This document shows positions 62,654 to 64,000 of a DNA stretch of 64,000 nucleotides, one piece after another. Source of the DNA: Phycicoccus sp. Soil748 (GTDB lineage: Bacteria > Actinomycetota > Actinomycetes > Actinomycetales > Dermatophilaceae); assembly GCF_001428025.1 (NCBI RefSeq), contig NZ_LMSC01000007.1, positions 817,801 through 881,800 on the forward strand, read 5' to 3'. The first letter of the stretch is position 1, and every line of letters starts with the position of its first letter. The position numbers and the translations under genes were made by a program. A model generated the notes under the pieces. That model was not told the origin of the DNA. It made no database searches and worked only from the letters and a program-made list of their open reading frames with translations.

Positions 62654-63562
62654 TTGTTCTACTGGGTTCTCAAGACGGTCGTGCTCGGCCCGATCCTCAA
62701 GCTGCTGTTCCGTCCGTGGGTCGAGGGCGAGGAGAACATCCCCGAGGACGGGGCGGCCATCTTCGCCAGCAACCACCTGTCGTTCTCCGACTCGATCTTC
62801 CTGCCGCTGGTGGTCCCTCGCCGGATGACGTTCCTGGCGAAGTCGGACTACTTCACCGGCCGTGGCATCAAGGGCCGGCTCACGGCCGCCTTCTTCCGCG
62901 GTGTCGGCCAGCTGCCCGTCGACCGCTCCGGCGGCCGCGCAGGTGAGGCGGCCCTGCGCTCCGGCCTGCGGGTGCTTCGCCGCGGCGAGCTGCTCGGCAT
63001 CTACCCCGAGGGCACCCGGAGCCCCGACGGCCGCCTCTACCGGGGCCGCACCGGTGTCGCCCGGATGGCCCTCGAGGGCGGGGTGAAGGTGCTCCCCGTC
63101 GCCATGATCGGCACCGACAAGGCCCAGCCGAGCGGCAAGAAGATCCCGCGGCTGATGCGCATCGGGATCAAGATCGGTGCACCGTTGGACTTCTCGCGCT
63201 ACGAGGGCATGGAGGACGACCGGTTCGTCCTGCGCTCGATCACCGACGAGATCATGTACGAGCTCATGCTCCTGTCGGGCCAGGAGTACGTCGACATGTA
63301 TGCCACCTCGATGAAGGACCGCATCCTCGCCGCAGCCAAGACCAAGGCGCGGGAGATCCAGGAGGCGGCCCTGCCCGGGTCGGCGGCCAAGGAGCTCGAG
63401 GAGGCGCTCGACGCCCACGACGACGAGGCCATCCGCAAGGCCCGCCGCCGCGTGGACGACGCCGCCGCGGACATCGACGAGAACACCGAGCGCGGTGGCG
63501 GCCCCGAGGCCGAGGGCGACGAGGACGCGGCCGGCGGACGCCGCCGTCGCCGCGCCAGCTGA
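62654..63562 (+). CDS. 1-acyl-sn-glycerol-3-phosphate acyltransferase (PlsC-like)
   Basis: 302 residues from the TTG at 62654, chosen because GGAGG lies seven bases upstream and the protein then begins with a hydrophobic anchor. Acyltransferase motifs are NHLSFSDS (HX4D) and YPEGTRSPDG. A long C-terminal Arg/Asp/Gly-rich helix-like extension (about 230-302) is unusual. Orthologue of Rv2182c by order. Acylates lysophosphatidate or a similar phospholipid precursor. Four bases before the sensor kinase gene. Confidence 0.9.
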   Translation: MFYWVLKTVVLGPILKLLFRPWVEGEENIPEDGAAIFASNHLSFSDSIFLPLVVPRRMTFLAKSDYFTGRGIKGRLTAAFFRGVGQLPVDRSGGRAGEAALRSGLRVLRRGELLGIYPEGTRSPDGRLYRGRTGVARMALEGGVKVLPVAMIGTDKAQPSGKKIPRLMRIGIKIGAPLDFSRYEGMEDDRFVLRSITDEIMYELMLLSGQEYVDMYATSMKDRILAAAKTKAREIQEAALPGSAAKELEEALDAHDDEAIRKARRRVDDAAADIDENTERGGGPEAEGDEDAAGGRRRRRAS

Positions 63563-63565
63563 GCG

Positions 63566-64000
63566 ATGACCGGGGGCCGCAGCCGCGCGCTGGCGCGGGC
63601 CGTCTCCGGGCCGGACGGACAGCCTGAGGTCGTCTCCGCGTTCTGGAAGGGCATCGACGTCTTCCGCCCGATCGCGCTGGGGTATGCGGCGTACTCGCTG
63701 TGGGACCGACCCCACGACCTCGTCAGACCGGCCCTGGCGTGGGTGGTCCTGGCGGTGCTCGGCCTGTGGACCGTGTTCCTCGTGTTCTACCGGCGGCGCC
63801 GGCTGTGGCTGGTGGTGGCGGAGCTCGGGCTCGCCTCGGTGGCGATCCTGGCCACCCGGCTGGTCGACTCCGCCGAGGCGATCGAGGCCGGGTCCCGCAC
63901 CCTGCCGACGTTCTGGCCCGCCGCCGGCGTCGTGTCTGCGGCGGTCCTGCTCGGCCGTCGGGGCGGCATACCGGCCGCGGTGCTGATCGGCGTGGTCGAC
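63566..64000 (+). CDS. MacS-type sensor histidine kinase (N-terminal part, cut by window end)
   Basis: The frame from the ATG at 63566 stays open to the end of the window (145 codons) and has no stop there. It reads MTGGRSRALARAVSG, then FWKGIDVFRPIALGYAAYSLW and a set of TM helices. This matches DUF5931 at the N-terminus of actinobacterial MacS-family sensor kinases. The kinase core is outside the window. It starts four bases after the acyltransferase stop, so they are likely co-transcribed. Confidence 0.8.
   Translation, partial: MTGGRSRALARAVSGPDGQPEVVSAFWKGIDVFRPIALGYAAYSLWDRPHDLVRPALAWVVLAVLGLWTVFLVFYRRRRLWLVVAELGLASVAILATRLVDSAEAIEAGSRTLPTFWPAAGVVSAAVLLGRRGGIPAAVLIGVVD

Noticed and set aside
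1-64000. tRNA, rRNA, CRISPR, insertion sequences or prophage genes
   Set aside because: No T-loop-like tRNA signatures, no spaced repeats, no transposase, integrase or phage motifs were seen on either strand.

Overview
The window is very GC-rich, densely coded DNA from an actinobacterium. Evidence for this includes many GTG and TTG starts, GTGA/ATGA gene overlaps, lipoyl-synthesis genes beside alpha-ketoacid dehydrogenase E2/E3, a diheme-cytochrome bc1 complex beside an aa3 oxidase, and actinobacteria-only families such as DUF4191, DUF3043, DUF5302 and MacS/DUF5931. From memory, the gene order follows the Mycobacterium tuberculosis Rv2182c-Rv2219 neighbourhood (plsC-like, ArsA-like, SRPBCC, fadD15, DnaQ-UvrC-like, trpD, ctaE-qcrCAB, ctaF/ctaC, adoK, erpA, glycerate kinase, gcvT, pepA/B, sucB/dlaT, lipB, lipA, DUF4191). 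Gene content and codon style suggest Micrococcales, perhaps the Intrasporangiaceae group; that placement is inference. No tRNA, rRNA, insertion sequence, phage gene or CRISPR array was found. This is conserved chromosomal backbone with small lineage-specific additions.

Layout. (1) 1-11.2 kb: an ATP-grasp protein, DUF4191 membrane protein, lipA, lipB, a peptidase E-like protein, a membrane Ser/Thr kinase, a TIGR01777 oxidoreductase, sucB (two lipoyl domains), lpdA and two small conserved proteins. (2) 11.2-23.6 kb: pepA, gcvT, an OsmC-like protein, an LLM flavin enzyme, a fused ECF-type ATPase, a DUF3043 protein, an M20 peptidase, a Xi-class thiol transferase with an overlapping reductase-like gene, and a DEAD-box helicase. 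(3) 23.6-32.7 kb: nadA, a membrane-anchored esterase, glycerate kinase, erpA, a flavodoxin-fold protein, adenosine kinase, aat, and a TusA-like protein translationally coupled to a degenerate cysteine-desulfurase homologue. (4) 32.7-43.4 kb: the respiratory block. ctaC-ctaD-ctaF on + and ctaE-qcrC-qcrA-qcrB on - converge around an L,D-transpeptidase, a phosphoesterase lipoprotein and a zincin. (5) 43.4-54.1 kb: a receiver-like protein and trpD, a 836-residue multispanning protein with a zinc ribbon, a lone Lrp/AsnC ligand-binding domain, a DnaQ/UvrC-like fusion, small cysteine-rich and lipoprotein genes, and a polytopic glycosyltransferase-like protein. (6) 54.1-64 kb: a FadD15-like acyl-CoA ligase, then a tightly packed + strand operon (two SRPBCC-like proteins, ArsA-like ATPase, Cys-rich protein, two tandem ROK kinases, EEP-family phosphatase), an alpha/beta hydrolase, a PlsC-like acyltransferase and the start of a MacS-type sensor kinase.

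The genes fit a core role in energy metabolism and cofactor maturation. LipB/LipA make the lipoyl groups that SucB carries, Lpd reoxidises them, and GcvT belongs to the lipoyl-dependent glycine cleavage system. NadA and ErpA supply NAD and Fe-S clusters, and the qcr/cta genes encode the bc1-aa3 supercomplex. Envelope genes are interspersed. The strongest oddities are a NifS/IscS-like protein without its PLP lysine overlapping a TusA gene, tandem ROK kinases in one operon, an orphan double ECF ATPase, a long palindrome between lipB and lipA, and a TATGC word that accounts for about half of the rare TAT triplets and is strongly skewed to the + strand.
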